Source of the DNA: Verrucomicrobiia bacterium
Lineage (GTDB): Bacteria > Verrucomicrobiota > Verrucomicrobiia > Palsa-1439
DNA length: 64,000 nt
Assembly (NCBI GenBank): GCA_022072455.1
Contig: JAJVHY010000005.1
Location: forward strand, 62,001-126,000
Reading direction: 5' to 3'
Shown: positions 27,545-36,599 of the stretch, piece by piece
How positions within the stretch are numbered: the stretch's first letter is position 1
How the letters are laid out: each line of letters opens with the position of its first letter
Notes under the pieces: model-generated
What the model saw: the letters and a program-made list of their open reading frames with translations, nothing else
Told to the model about the DNA's origin: nothing
Database searches by the model: none
Made by a program: the position numbers and the translations under genes

Positions 27545-27573
27545 TCTCTAGCAGACCAATCTCTTAGGCACAA
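27545..27573 (-). promoter_or_regulatory. Predicted GH3 promoter
   Basis: TTGTGC and TAGAGA with a 17-base spacer lie seven bases before the ATG. The -35 overlaps a CAAATT-GTTTTG-AATTTG inverted repeat at 27571-27588, shared with the divergent GH172 promoter. Confidence 0.4.
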
Positions 27574-27588
27574 ATTGTTTTGAATTTG
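27571..27588. promoter_or_regulatory. Operator-like inverted repeat between divergent promoters
   Basis: CAAATT and AATTTG flank GTTTTG. The repeat covers the predicted -35 boxes of both the GH3 (minus) and GH172 (plus) genes, so one bound protein could control both. Confidence 0.35.
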
Positions 27589-27608
27589 CGTCGGTAAACG
27601 ACTACACG
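27580..27608 (+). promoter_or_regulatory. Predicted GH172 promoter
   Basis: TTGAAT, a 17-base spacer and TACACG are followed by the ATG after eight bases, again leaving almost no leader. Confidence 0.35.
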
Positions 27609-27616
27609 ACTCCATC

Positions 27617-29320
27617 ATGATTCCGCAAATCAGTTCACTTGCCATCCTCCGCAAAAACCGCCGCACTGGCCGGGTCTCCTCGTGGGACAAAACCGGGCGC
27701 AACGCCGACTGGTGGACTCTCGCTCCCGGCGAGACCAAAGTGCTGGCGGACATCCGCGGCCCCGGCCAGATCACGCACATCTGGTTCGCGCAACCGTCGC
27801 ACTTCCGCGAAGTCCTGCTCCGCATCACGTGGGACGACGCCCACCAGCCCAGTGTGCTCTGTCCCGTCGGCGATTTTTTCGGCCTCGGCAACGGCATCGC
27901 CAACTCGTACCAGTCCGCCCTCTTCACCGCGTCGGCCAACCAAAACAACGTCCTGGGCTACGACCCTGCCACTGGCCTGAACCGCGCTTCGATGTGCGGC
28001 CTGAATTGCTACGCGCCGATGCCATTCCGAAAACGCGCGAAGATCGAACTCATCAACGAGAGCGACGCGCCGCACCAGAAATGGTTCTACATCGACTACG
28101 AGACGTTCACCGACGGCTGGGACAAGAACCTCGGCTACTTCCACGCCGAATTCCGGCGCACGAATCCGTTTGGCGGCTGGGCGCCGGAGATTCCCGTCAA
28201 CACTCCCGACGTGGACATCAACAACACCGGCCGCTTCGCTTGGAACTCCAATTACGTCATCGCCGAAACCAAAGGCCGCGGCCAATACATCGGCTGCAAC
28301 CTCAGCGTCGCCAACATCTGCGGCGGTTGGTGGGGCGAAGGCGACGACATGATCTGGGTGGATGGCTACAAATGGCCGCCCGATCTCCACGGCACCGGCA
28401 GCGAAGATTACCTCGGTCACGCCTGGGGCATGCAAGCCAATGCCCACCTCCGCAACGGCTCATCCATTTTCGAAGCGCACACCAACGGCTACCAAACCAG
28501 CTACGTCTTCCACCTCGAAAATCCCGTCTACTTCCAGCGCGAACTCAAAGTCACCATCGAAGTCGGCCACGGCAACCACCTCGGCAACGACGTCAGCAGC
28601 GTCGGCTACTGGTACGCCGCACGCCCGACCGGCGTCCTCGCCCCGCCGCCCGTCCGGCAACGCCGCCCCGTCCTCCGCGATCAATTCGGCGTCTGGCGCA
28701 ACCCACCCGAAATCCAATGTCCCGGCCCGCGCATCACGCTTCCCAAAGACGTCCACCCCGCCGGCAAGACCATCGTCCCGACCTCGCACAAGCCCGGCCA
28801 CTGGACCATCCCGGCCGGCAAGCTCACGAAAAGTCCGCGTCTTAGGGCCGGCCCGTTTGCCACGTTCCAACTCGCCCGCACTGGCGACTCGCTCGCCGTT
28901 CGCGCAACGGTTCGCGACAAACACCCGCGTCGCGGCCTGCCGAATTTCTGGGAAGGCACATCGCTCGAAGTCTTCGGCGCGATTGACGACGACAACGCCG
29001 AACCCGGCCAAGTCGTCTTCCTCCCGCCGGTCGACCGCCATGCCGGCGCGGCGCACACTTACCGGCACGCGCACGTTGTCCCCAATGCCGCCGTCTTCCC
29101 CTGGCGAACGCGGCGCGTCCGGGGTGGTTATCAATTGACCGCGTTGATCCCCTTTGCAAATCTCAACCTCGACCCGAAAGCCAAAACATTCCGCTTCGAA
29201 CTTGCCGTCAACGTCCCCCAACCCCGCGCCGCGACCCTCCGTGCCGCCGCCAGCGGCTGGCCCAACAACGCTTGGCACAGCTCCCGGCATTTCGCGCGGG
29301 TAACCACCAGGAAAACATGA
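27617..29320 (+). CDS. GH172 (DUF2961) glycosidase with C-terminal DOMON/CBM9-like domain
   Basis: Residues ~1-345 of this 567-residue protein match DUF2961, now GH172. The signature GEGDDMIWVDG (240-250) and GTGSEDY (259-265) places the two conserved acids at Glu241 and Glu263. Known GH172 members cleave alpha-fructofuranose dianhydride or act as exo-alpha-D-arabinofuranosidases. Residues ~400-567 form a second beta-rich region that resembles CBM9/DOMON-type domains. No signal peptide is present. The stop overlaps the next ATG by four bases, so the alpha/beta hydrolase is translationally coupled. Confidence 0.87.
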   Translation: MIPQISSLAILRKNRRTGRVSSWDKTGRNADWWTLAPGETKVLADIRGPGQITHIWFAQPSHFREVLLRITWDDAHQPSVLCPVGDFFGLGNGIANSYQSALFTASANQNNVLGYDPATGLNRASMCGLNCYAPMPFRKRAKIELINESDAPHQKWFYIDYETFTDGWDKNLGYFHAEFRRTNPFGGWAPEIPVNTPDVDINNTGRFAWNSNYVIAETKGRGQYIGCNLSVANICGGWWGEGDDMIWVDGYKWPPDLHGTGSEDYLGHAWGMQANAHLRNGSSIFEAHTNGYQTSYVFHLENPVYFQRELKVTIEVGHGNHLGNDVSSVGYWYAARPTGVLAPPPVRQRRPVLRDQFGVWRNPPEIQCPGPRITLPKDVHPAGKTIVPTSHKPGHWTIPAGKLTKSPRLRAGPFATFQLARTGDSLAVRATVRDKHPRRGLPNFWEGTSLEVFGAIDDDNAEPGQVVFLPPVDRHAGAAHTYRHAHVVPNAAVFPWRTRRVRGGYQLTALIPFANLNLDPKAKTFRFELAVNVPQPRAATLRAAASGWPNNAWHSSRHFARVTTRKT

Positions 29321-30093
29321 TTCACTGCATACTTTCCTTCTTGCTGCTGGCGGCAATGGAGTCCGCAATGGAAAACAATTTCAAAGCGCAATTCGACGGC
29401 ACGACACAAAAATACACGCTCTGCCTGCCGGCGGAGTTCAATGCGAACAAGGCACACGATCTACTGATCGCGTTTCACGGCCACGCGTCCGACCGGCGGC
29501 AGTACATCAAAGACAATCGCGGCGAATGCAAAGGCGCGCGCGACGTGGCGGCGAAGCATTCGATGATCTACGTCTCGCCCGATTACCGCGGCAACTCGTG
29601 GATGGGACCGGCCGCCGAGGCCGACATGGTGCAGTTGATCGGTGAACTCAAAACGAAATACAAAATCGCCCGCGTCTTCCTCGTCGGCGGCTCGATGGGC
29701 GGTACGTCGGCGCTGATCTTCACCGCGTTGCACCCGAATCTCGTGGATGGCGTCAGCAGCCAGAACGGCATCGCCGACCTGACGACGTACCGGCAGAGCT
29801 TTGCCGGCATTGATGCGGCGATTCAGGCGTCGTACGGCAAAGACACGGCGGAATACCGGAAGCGCAGCCCGGTGTTCTTCCCGGAGAAATTCACGATGCC
29901 GGTCGCGATCACCGTCGGCGAGAAAGACAATATCGTCCCGCCGGCCAGCACACTCCGGCTGGCCGAAGCGATTCAGAAGAAGGGCAACAAGAACGTGCTC
30001 GTCATCGCCCGCAAAAACGGCGGCCACGCCACGAACTACGACGACACGGTCAAGGCGCTGGAGTTCGTGATCGAGCGGGCGAAGAAGAAGTAG
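29317..30093 (+). CDS. Alpha/beta hydrolase (esterase/peptidase-like)
   Basis: The 258-residue protein has the nucleophile elbow GGSMGG (Ser126), an acid in GEKDNIVPP (Asp204) and a catalytic His in NGGHATN (His237). The oxyanion-region sequence is AFHGHA. The N terminus is hydrophobic (MIHCILSFLLLAAMES) and could be a weak signal peptide. An ester-linked substituent on the GH172 substrate is a likely target, since the two genes overlap by four bases. The gene ends one base from the convergent Cys-motif protein gene. Confidence 0.78.
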   Translation: MIHCILSFLLLAAMESAMENNFKAQFDGTTQKYTLCLPAEFNANKAHDLLIAFHGHASDRRQYIKDNRGECKGARDVAAKHSMIYVSPDYRGNSWMGPAAEADMVQLIGELKTKYKIARVFLVGGSMGGTSALIFTALHPNLVDGVSSQNGIADLTTYRQSFAGIDAAIQASYGKDTAEYRKRSPVFFPEKFTMPVAITVGEKDNIVPPASTLRLAEAIQKKGNKNVLVIARKNGGHATNYDDTVKALEFVIERAKKK

Positions 30094-30094
30094 C

Positions 30095-31366
30095 TCACGC
30101 CTCCGCCGGCAGGTCGGGCGGATTGAAATCGGCGGCCCAGGCCGGGGCGGCAAACGGCTTCGAGAAAATGTGCCGCAACGGACCGAGCCGGTAGACGTCG
30201 CGCTGGAGATGCTCAAACTCGGCGAAGAATCGCTCGGCCTGTTTCTCGCGGTCGAAAGTTTCCAGTTTGAGTTTCGCGCGCCAGTGTTCCAGCCGCCAAC
30301 CGGGCGTGGCGTTGGCCGCGAGCCGGTCAAACTCCGCCCGCGCCGCCGGTAAGTCCACTTGCCGGCGGTCGCCCCACTGCGACAACCATTCCGGCCAGCC
30401 GTCTGCCGAACCGAAATACCGGGCGGCGTACTCGCGCAGACTCGTGCCGGCCACGAGCGCCTTGTTCACGTCGTCGAACACGCCTTCGCTGTAGGCTTGG
30501 AAGCCGGTCACGCCTTGCGCGGCGAGGTCGTGCAACGTCTGCGGGATGCGACGCGGGGCGATGACCGCGCCGAACTTGGAGTAGATGTCATTGTTGTCGC
30601 GCGTGTCGCCGTAGCCGATGTGGAAGAAGGCGAGTTTGCGGCAGCCGGCCGGCACGGCGATGTCTTTGACGCGCGTGTGATTGTACTCGATGTGCAGCGT
30701 CATGCCTTTGAGCCAGCCCGGCGCTTCGCGTTCGGCCCAGTCGTTGAAGAGCGCGTGTTCCTCCGGCTTCCACCACCACGAACAAAGCCACGGCTCGAGG
30801 CCGGGATGATGTTTCTCCCCGATGGCGTGAATCTCGCGCATCAGCCGGGCGAACGTCAGAATCCATGGCCGGCACTGGTCGCAGGCGCAGCCGCCGTAGT
30901 CGTAGGCGAACGCGGTGAAGCTGTTGAGCCGAATGCCGGCGGCGGCCAGGTCGCGAAACCAGTTTTCGTAGTTGCCGAGGATCACGGCGCGCGCAGCCGG
31001 TCGGCTCGGGCAGATCAACTGCCCCATGATGCCGGGGCCGAATGTCGCGGCGTGCTCGCGCTGGAGTTGGTCGAGATAAACGTGGTTGGCGCTGATGACG
31101 AGGTCGAGTTGCAGGCCAAGCGCCTGGGCGGCGCGGAAGTTCTGCTTCTTGCGTTCAAGCAGTTCGCGGCCGAGCAACCAGTGGTCGGTGGCGTACGGGT
31201 TGGAGGTGTCGGTGGTGGTGATCCAGTCGCCATACCGGTTGAAGCCGAGGTGCTTGATCTCGGCGAGGTACGCGGCCATTTCGCGCGGCCACATCGCCTC
31301 GTAGGAATTGCCGAAGTGTGCCGGGCAGTAGCATTCGCGGATGGGGAAATTGTCAGCAATGGGCAT
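30095..31366 (-). CDS. Putative TIM-barrel glycosidase-like protein with GGCxCxxC motif
   Basis: The family of this 423-residue protein is not recognised. The sequence alternates strand and helix as in a TIM barrel (GFNRYGDWITT, LDLVISANHVYLD, LEPWLCSWWW). It carries Cys160, Cys162 and Cys165 in YGGCACDQCRPW. The same GGCxCxxCxPW motif and surrounding blocks (YSEGVFDDVNKAL) occur in the two larger GH20/GH67-like proteins of this operon, so it is a shorter relative without their N- and C-terminal domains. The three Cys could bind metal. It overlaps the upstream esterase gene by 14 bases. A hydrolytic role is inferred only from context. Confidence 0.6.
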   Translation of the reverse strand: MPIADNFPIRECYCPAHFGNSYEAMWPREMAAYLAEIKHLGFNRYGDWITTTDTSNPYATDHWLLGRELLERKKQNFRAAQALGLQLDLVISANHVYLDQLQREHAATFGPGIMGQLICPSRPAARAVILGNYENWFRDLAAAGIRLNSFTAFAYDYGGCACDQCRPWILTFARLMREIHAIGEKHHPGLEPWLCSWWWKPEEHALFNDWAEREAPGWLKGMTLHIEYNHTRVKDIAVPAGCRKLAFFHIGYGDTRDNNDIYSKFGAVIAPRRIPQTLHDLAAQGVTGFQAYSEGVFDDVNKALVAGTSLREYAARYFGSADGWPEWLSQWGDRRQVDLPAARAEFDRLAANATPGWRLEHWRAKLKLETFDREKQAERFFAEFEHLQRDVYRLGPLRHIFSKPFAAPAWAADFNPPDLPAEA

Positions 31367-32252
31367 GGATAAACTCCGCGATGTGTTGAACGGCTTGCCG
31401 GCTTTCGGGCAGACCGCGGATTTGAAAGACGTGGACTTGGCCCGGCCAGATTTCGAGCGTCACGTCCACGCCGTCGGCTTTGGCTTTCTCCGCGACGCGG
31501 ATGCTGTCGTCGCGGATCACTTCGTAGTCGCCGGCCTGAATCAGCAACGGTGGGATGCCGGTGTAATCACCGAAGACCGGTGAAATCAGCGGGTCGCGCA
31601 AGTCTTTCCCAGATGCGTAGAGTTCGACGAATTGCGGGAGGCAGCCCGGGTACATATAGAGTTCCTTGTCGGCCTGCGTCCGGATGGATTCGCTGGAACA
31701 GGTCAGATCGGCGAAGGCCGACAGCGGCATGCCGCCGTTGGGCAACGGCAATTTCCGATCGCGCATCGCGAGCAACGTCGCCAACGTCATGCCGCCGCCC
31801 GCCGAGTCGCCGGCAATGAATGTGGCCTTGGCCGGCTTTGGCCCGGTCGGTCCGTTCGTCCGCATCCACTGGTAAGCGTGGATGGAATCCTCTAGTCCCG
31901 CCGGGAACGGATGTTCCGGCGCCAGCCGGTAATCCACCGTCAGCACCGCGCATTTTGCCGCCGCCGAGATGTCGGCCGCGAACGGCAGGTAGTTCCCGCC
32001 GGAGCCGGACACGTACCCGCCGCCGTGCAGATAAAGCACTCGCACATCCGGATCCGCGCCCGGCGCCACCGCCCATTCACACGGGACGTGGTCGACTTGC
32101 GTGCGGAGGCATTGAACGGCTTTGTCGGCTGGCGTTTGGCGCGCGTTCATCCCCTCGCGCAAGCCGGCAAGATTGAACGGACTTGCCGGCGAGCCGAACT
32201 GCGGATTCTTTTTCCCTTCCAACCAGAAGGCGTGACTTTCTTTCGAGATCAT
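31353..32252 (-). CDS. HSL-family alpha/beta hydrolase (esterase)
   Basis: The 299-residue protein has the hormone-sensitive-lipase signature HGGG (76-79), the nucleophile Ser150 in GDSAGGG, the DYRLAPEHPFPA block, an acidic residue in GDYEVIRDD (~242-248) and His274. Such enzymes hydrolyse short acyl or acetyl esters, so removing acetyl groups from sugars would fit the surrounding genes. There is no export signal. It follows the GH20/GH67-like genes after a 73-base gap that contains an inverted repeat. Confidence 0.88.
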   Translation of the reverse strand: MISKESHAFWLEGKKNPQFGSPASPFNLAGLREGMNARQTPADKAVQCLRTQVDHVPCEWAVAPGADPDVRVLYLHGGGYVSGSGGNYLPFAADISAAAKCAVLTVDYRLAPEHPFPAGLEDSIHAYQWMRTNGPTGPKPAKATFIAGDSAGGGMTLATLLAMRDRKLPLPNGGMPLSAFADLTCSSESIRTQADKELYMYPGCLPQFVELYASGKDLRDPLISPVFGDYTGIPPLLIQAGDYEVIRDDSIRVAEKAKADGVDVTLEIWPGQVHVFQIRGLPESRQAVQHIAEFIHAHC

Positions 32253-32275
32253 TCAGCGTTTCCTTTTTGCGATGT

Positions 32276-32305
32276 GCCAACTTCATCGCGCCACAGCAAG
32301 TTGGC
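32276..32305 (-). other. Inverted repeat inside the glycosidase operon
   Basis: GCCAACTT and AAGTTGGC are perfect 8-base arms around 14 bases, between the second GH20/GH67-like gene and the esterase. No T-run follows on the minus strand, so it may be an mRNA processing or stability hairpin rather than a terminator. Confidence 0.4.
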
Positions 32306-32325
32306 GCGGGGAGTTTCAGGCCGGA

Positions 32326-34488
32326 TCATAGGCGGATGGGCGCACGTTGCGGAAACACCGGCTTGCCGCTCCGGTTCCGGTTGGCTGCCGGAATTTCGAA
32401 CGAGCAGAAAATCCCCCAGCCCCGGCCGGCGTCGGTGTCGAACGCGGTGACGATTTCGTGAGTGCCCTTGCCGAGTTTCAGCGCGACTTTCGAACGGAAT
32501 GGCGGCGCGGGGTTTTGCCGCTCCGGTACCGTGAGCACGGCGCGGCCGTTGACGAAGACGCGGATGCCGCCGTCGTGGCCGATGTGCAGCGTCCAGCAAC
32601 CGGCCTTGGTGACGCGGAATTTGTTGGCGAGATAGACAACGCCATCGGCCCAGTCAACTAGCGGATGAATGTTGATGAACCCCGGCGGGATTGCGGCGGC
32701 TTTGACGGTTTGCCAGCCGAGCGGGTCGGCAAGGCTTCTTGCCGGCGCAGCGGCGATTGTCTTCTGCTGGAGCTTGGAGACTCGCCACGATGAGATGAAC
32801 GGCGAACACCACTTGGATGGCTTTGGAATCGTGACCGGCGGCGTCGGCGTGGAGCGCGGCAATTGGTCGCGCAGTCGAGTCAACTCCGGGCGGCCGACCG
32901 GCGAGACCAGCCATTCGGCGTTGTCGGCGTGATAAATGCGCGTCAACTCGGCGAAGTAGCCGTCGGCAACGTTGGTCGGCTTGCCGCCGGAACGTAGCAG
33001 TTCTTCATCGAGCAACGCGCGCAGGAAAAGAATCCGCCACCGCCAAGCCGTCCGCGCTGCTGCCGGTAACTTCTTGTCCGCGCGACGCAATGCGGCGGCG
33101 TAGCGTTCGGGCTTTGTGACTTTTGGCAGCCAATAGATGGTTTCCGTCGATTGCTCCCAACCGCCGGCTTCCACGATTTCGCGTGCCTTCGCACCGGCAA
33201 TATTGTGGTCGAGGGTTTCCTCCATTGTGAAAATGGCCGTAGTGACTTCATCGGCCACGGCTGGGGAAAACTCGGCGGCGGCGTATTCGCGGACGATGGC
33301 GTGGGTGTTTTGCCGGCTGCTCCAGTTGAGTTGGAGTTGGATGACTTTGTTCAAGTCCTCGAAGATGCCTTCGGAATACGGGAAACCGCCGGCCAGCTTC
33401 GCGCCCGCGGTGTCCCAATACTTCTGCCAGTGCGCCGGGCGCGGATTCGCACCGAAGCCGCCCCACGGCCACATGCCGTTCATGCTGATTTCGGGGAAGT
33501 TAACCCCCGGCAAGCCGCCCGGCATCCCGTGTTGGAGCGGATACTCCGGGAAGCCGCCGTAGTCGTCGGCCAAGAGGTAATCGGCCCAGTCTGGTTTCTT
33601 GCCGGCAAACGCGCGGCTCAGCCCTTCCCATTCGCCCTTCACGAAATGGTCGAAGTACCACGTGGACAGCACGAGCTTCGCGTCGGGATTGCGTTGCCGG
33701 AGCAGGCGCGCCAGCGGCTCGGCGACCTTGAGAAAACCGTTCGCGCCCCACGGCGTGCACTTCGCGCACGTGCAACCGCCTTGGTCATACGGCCACATCA
33801 CGATGAAACCCGGCTGCACGCCTTCGAACGCATCGAGCATCTCCGCGCGGTCTTTGAGAATCTGTTCCAGCCCGCCCGGCTGGTTCGGGCAAATCTCGAC
33901 GTGATAATGCCCGCCCGGCTCGCGGAAGTAACCATTCTGCCCGGCCCGCCAATCTGCGCGCAGTTCGACCGGCGAATTCGCGTAGCCTTCGTTCGCCAAC
34001 AACATCAACCCCGGCCGCATCCCGACGTCCTGCGCTGTCCGCAACATCGCCCGCAACCGCGCCACCATCTTCTGCGCCTCGGGGTCGTGGATGCCGGCGT
34101 AGTGATGCATGTCGAACCACACCGTCAGTGTGTTACAGCCCCAGAGCGCCAGTTCCTCGATATACCGGCAAACCTTCTCGATGGGCGCGTCGTGGTAGAA
34201 ATTGTGGAAGTGCGAGGCGAAGTAGATCGCCCGGATCGGTTTCTCCGGCACCGAGGTCCCGCGCCATGCCGGGTCGCGCAAGAACTTTCCGGCGCCGTAG
34301 AGCAACCCTTGCTCGTCGTTGCCGATGATCTGGCCGTCCTCGATCCGGAAGCCTTCAATGCCGATGCCGGGTTGGATGGTCAATTCAATCTTGCCGGCTT
34401 GGCGGGCGTACCGCTCCAGCAGTTCGATGGTCTTGTTCACCAACGGCGTGCGCTGGGTGCTATTCGAGATTGAAATACTGAGGTTCAT
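32326..34488 (-). CDS. Putative glycosidase with GH20/GH67-type N-domain and C-terminal GWG module (copy 2)
   Basis: The 720-residue protein has three parts. Residues ~15-80 look like the small alpha/beta N-domain seen before GH20 and GH67 barrels (GNDEQGLLYGAGKFL). Residues ~85-560 are TIM-barrel-like, with NFYHDAP, WFDMHHY and the Cys motif DQGGCTCAKC (239, 241, 244). Residues ~590-705 form a beta module ending GRGWGIFCSF. No CAZy family can be assigned and catalytic residues are not certain. It is a close paralogue of the next gene, only four bases away, so the pair arose by tandem duplication. No signal peptide is visible. The Cys triad may bind zinc. Confidence 0.68.
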   Translation of the reverse strand: MNLSISISNSTQRTPLVNKTIELLERYARQAGKIELTIQPGIGIEGFRIEDGQIIGNDEQGLLYGAGKFLRDPAWRGTSVPEKPIRAIYFASHFHNFYHDAPIEKVCRYIEELALWGCNTLTVWFDMHHYAGIHDPEAQKMVARLRAMLRTAQDVGMRPGLMLLANEGYANSPVELRADWRAGQNGYFREPGGHYHVEICPNQPGGLEQILKDRAEMLDAFEGVQPGFIVMWPYDQGGCTCAKCTPWGANGFLKVAEPLARLLRQRNPDAKLVLSTWYFDHFVKGEWEGLSRAFAGKKPDWADYLLADDYGGFPEYPLQHGMPGGLPGVNFPEISMNGMWPWGGFGANPRPAHWQKYWDTAGAKLAGGFPYSEGIFEDLNKVIQLQLNWSSRQNTHAIVREYAAAEFSPAVADEVTTAIFTMEETLDHNIAGAKAREIVEAGGWEQSTETIYWLPKVTKPERYAAALRRADKKLPAAARTAWRWRILFLRALLDEELLRSGGKPTNVADGYFAELTRIYHADNAEWLVSPVGRPELTRLRDQLPRSTPTPPVTIPKPSKWCSPFISSWRVSKLQQKTIAAAPARSLADPLGWQTVKAAAIPPGFINIHPLVDWADGVVYLANKFRVTKAGCWTLHIGHDGGIRVFVNGRAVLTVPERQNPAPPFRSKVALKLGKGTHEIVTAFDTDAGRGWGIFCSFEIPAANRNRSGKPVFPQRAPIRL

Positions 34489-34492
34489 GCGT

Positions 34493-36595
34493 TCAACCTT
34501 TCTGAACTCTTTTGGGAAACACGGGACGTCTCATGCCGGTGCTGTCGAAGCAAGCGAAGATGCCCCAACCCAGGCCGTGGGAGGTGTCGAACGCGATCAC
34601 AATCTCGTGGACTCCCTTCGCAAGCCGCAACGCCACTTTCGAGCGCAAGACCGGCGCGGGATTCTGTCGCTCGGGGACGGTGAGCACCGCGCGGCCGTTG
34701 ACGAAGACGCGCACGCCGCCGTCGTGGCCGATGTGCAAGATCCAGCGCCCGGCTTTGGTGACGCGGAATTTGTTGGCGAGATAGACGATGCCGTTGGCCT
34801 CGCCGACCAACGGGTGGATGTTGACGAAGCCGGGTGGGTTTTCGCCCGCGGTCACCGGCTGCCAGCCGAGCGGGTCAGCCAGAGACTTGGCCGACGCGGC
34901 GGCGATCGTCTTGGGTTGCAGTTTGGAGGCTTGCCAGGTGGTGATGAATGGGGAACGCCACCGCGGCCGCGCCGGTATGGTGACAGGCGGCGTCACGGGA
35001 AACGGGAGTCGGTTGCGATGACGAGTCAGATCCTTCCGCCCGACCGGCGAGACAATCCATTCGGCCTGGTCGGCGTGATAGATTTGCCCAAGTTCGGCGA
35101 AGTAGCGATCACTCGCCTCCGTCGGACGACCACCGGTCCGCTGCAGTTCTTCGTCGAGCAACACCCGCAAGTAGAGGACGCGCCAACGCCATGCGGTCCG
35201 TTTCGCGGCCGGCAATTGCGCGTTCACGCGCCGCAGCGTGGCGGCGTACCGGACGGGCTTGGTGACTTTCGGTATCGAATAGATGGCGGGAGTTTCCCCG
35301 GTGAGCCTGTCCCAGCCGCCACTGGTCATGACGTCACGAATGTTGCCGTAATCGAGGTCGTGGCGGAGCGTCGTTTCCATCGTCAACATCGCTTCCACGA
35401 CGGCGTCGGCCGCGGCGGGCGAAAATTCGGCGGCGGCATATTCGCGGGCGATGTCGCGCAGTGGACGGCGGCGATCCCAACCGTGCTGGAGTTGCAGGAC
35501 CTTGTTGAGGTCTTCGTAGATGCCTTCGGAGTACGGCACCGCGGCGGCGATGCGGTGGTCGAGGCTGTCCCAGTATTGCTGCCAATGGGCGATGCGCGGG
35601 TTCGCGCCGAACGCGCCCCACGGCCACATCCCGACCATGCTGATCTCCGGGAAGCTGATGACCGGCAAGCCCCCCGGCACGCCGTGTTTCAAGGGATACT
35701 CCGGAAAACTCCCGGCATTATCCGCCAATACATAATCCACGTACGGCGGCGCGCCGTTCGCGAACGCCTTGGTCAACCGTTCCCACTCGCCGTCAATGTT
35801 CTTGTCCAAATACCACGTCACCAGCATGAACTTGGCATTGGGAAAAGATTGTTTCACCAGCGGCGCGACCATCGCGATGGTCTGCAGATAACCATGAGCG
35901 CCCCACGGCTTGCACTGCGCGCAGGTGCAGCCGCCTTGATCGTACGCACCGAGCGAGAACAGCCCGATGTTCAACCCGCGAAACGCGTCGAGCACTTCCT
36001 GCCGGTACCGACAGATCAACTCCATCCCGCCCGGTTTGTTCGGGCAAATCTCGACGCCGTACGCGCCGATGTCGCTCTTGTAGCCGTTCTCCTTCCAGCG
36101 GAAATCGGCACGCTGCTCCAACGGACTGTTGGCATACGCTTCGTTGGCCAACATCGCCAAGCCCGACTGCATCCCGACGCTTTCGGCCGTCTCCAACATC
36201 GCCCGCAACCGCTTGATCATCGCCTGCGCGGCCGGGTCGTGGATGCCGGAGTAATGGTGCATGTCGAACCAGACCATCAACAGATTGCAGCCCCACAACG
36301 CGAGCTCCTCGATATACCGGCAAACCTTCTCGATGGGCGCATCGTGGTAGAAATTGTGGAAGTGCGACGCAAAAAACACCGGCCGCAACGCGCGGTCCGG
36401 CACCGAAGTCCCGCGCCAGCTTGGGTCGCGCAGATGCTTGCCGACGCCGTACAACAAACCGCGCTCATCGTTACCGGTGATCCCGGCAGCATCAATTCGG
36501 AACCCTTCCGCGCCAATTCCGGGTTGGATGCGCAGCGCGGCCGACTGTCCACCGGGCCGGGCCAGGAGTTCGTGAGCTTTATTCAAAATTGGCAT
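34493..36595 (-). CDS. Putative glycosidase with GH20/GH67-type N-domain and C-terminal GWG module (copy 1)
   Basis: This 700-residue paralogue of the downstream gene has the same N-domain (QPGIGAEGFRIDAAGITG, GLLYGVGKHL), barrel blocks (HFHNFYHDAPIEKVCRYIEE) and Cys triad at 223, 225 and 228 in GGCTCAQC. The C-terminal module ends GLGWGIFACF. The copies agree strongly in the barrel and more loosely in the N-terminal domain. A third, truncated copy of the N-domain lies at 38592. The start MPILNKAHELL is four bases after the stop of the acetylesterase gene. Activity on a hexosamine or uronic-acid glycan is only a guess from the N-domain. Confidence 0.68.
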   Translation of the reverse strand: MPILNKAHELLARPGGQSAALRIQPGIGAEGFRIDAAGITGNDERGLLYGVGKHLRDPSWRGTSVPDRALRPVFFASHFHNFYHDAPIEKVCRYIEELALWGCNLLMVWFDMHHYSGIHDPAAQAMIKRLRAMLETAESVGMQSGLAMLANEAYANSPLEQRADFRWKENGYKSDIGAYGVEICPNKPGGMELICRYRQEVLDAFRGLNIGLFSLGAYDQGGCTCAQCKPWGAHGYLQTIAMVAPLVKQSFPNAKFMLVTWYLDKNIDGEWERLTKAFANGAPPYVDYVLADNAGSFPEYPLKHGVPGGLPVISFPEISMVGMWPWGAFGANPRIAHWQQYWDSLDHRIAAAVPYSEGIYEDLNKVLQLQHGWDRRRPLRDIAREYAAAEFSPAAADAVVEAMLTMETTLRHDLDYGNIRDVMTSGGWDRLTGETPAIYSIPKVTKPVRYAATLRRVNAQLPAAKRTAWRWRVLYLRVLLDEELQRTGGRPTEASDRYFAELGQIYHADQAEWIVSPVGRKDLTRHRNRLPFPVTPPVTIPARPRWRSPFITTWQASKLQPKTIAAASAKSLADPLGWQPVTAGENPPGFVNIHPLVGEANGIVYLANKFRVTKAGRWILHIGHDGGVRVFVNGRAVLTVPERQNPAPVLRSKVALRLAKGVHEIVIAFDTSHGLGWGIFACFDSTGMRRPVFPKRVQKG

Positions 36596-36599
36596 AGGT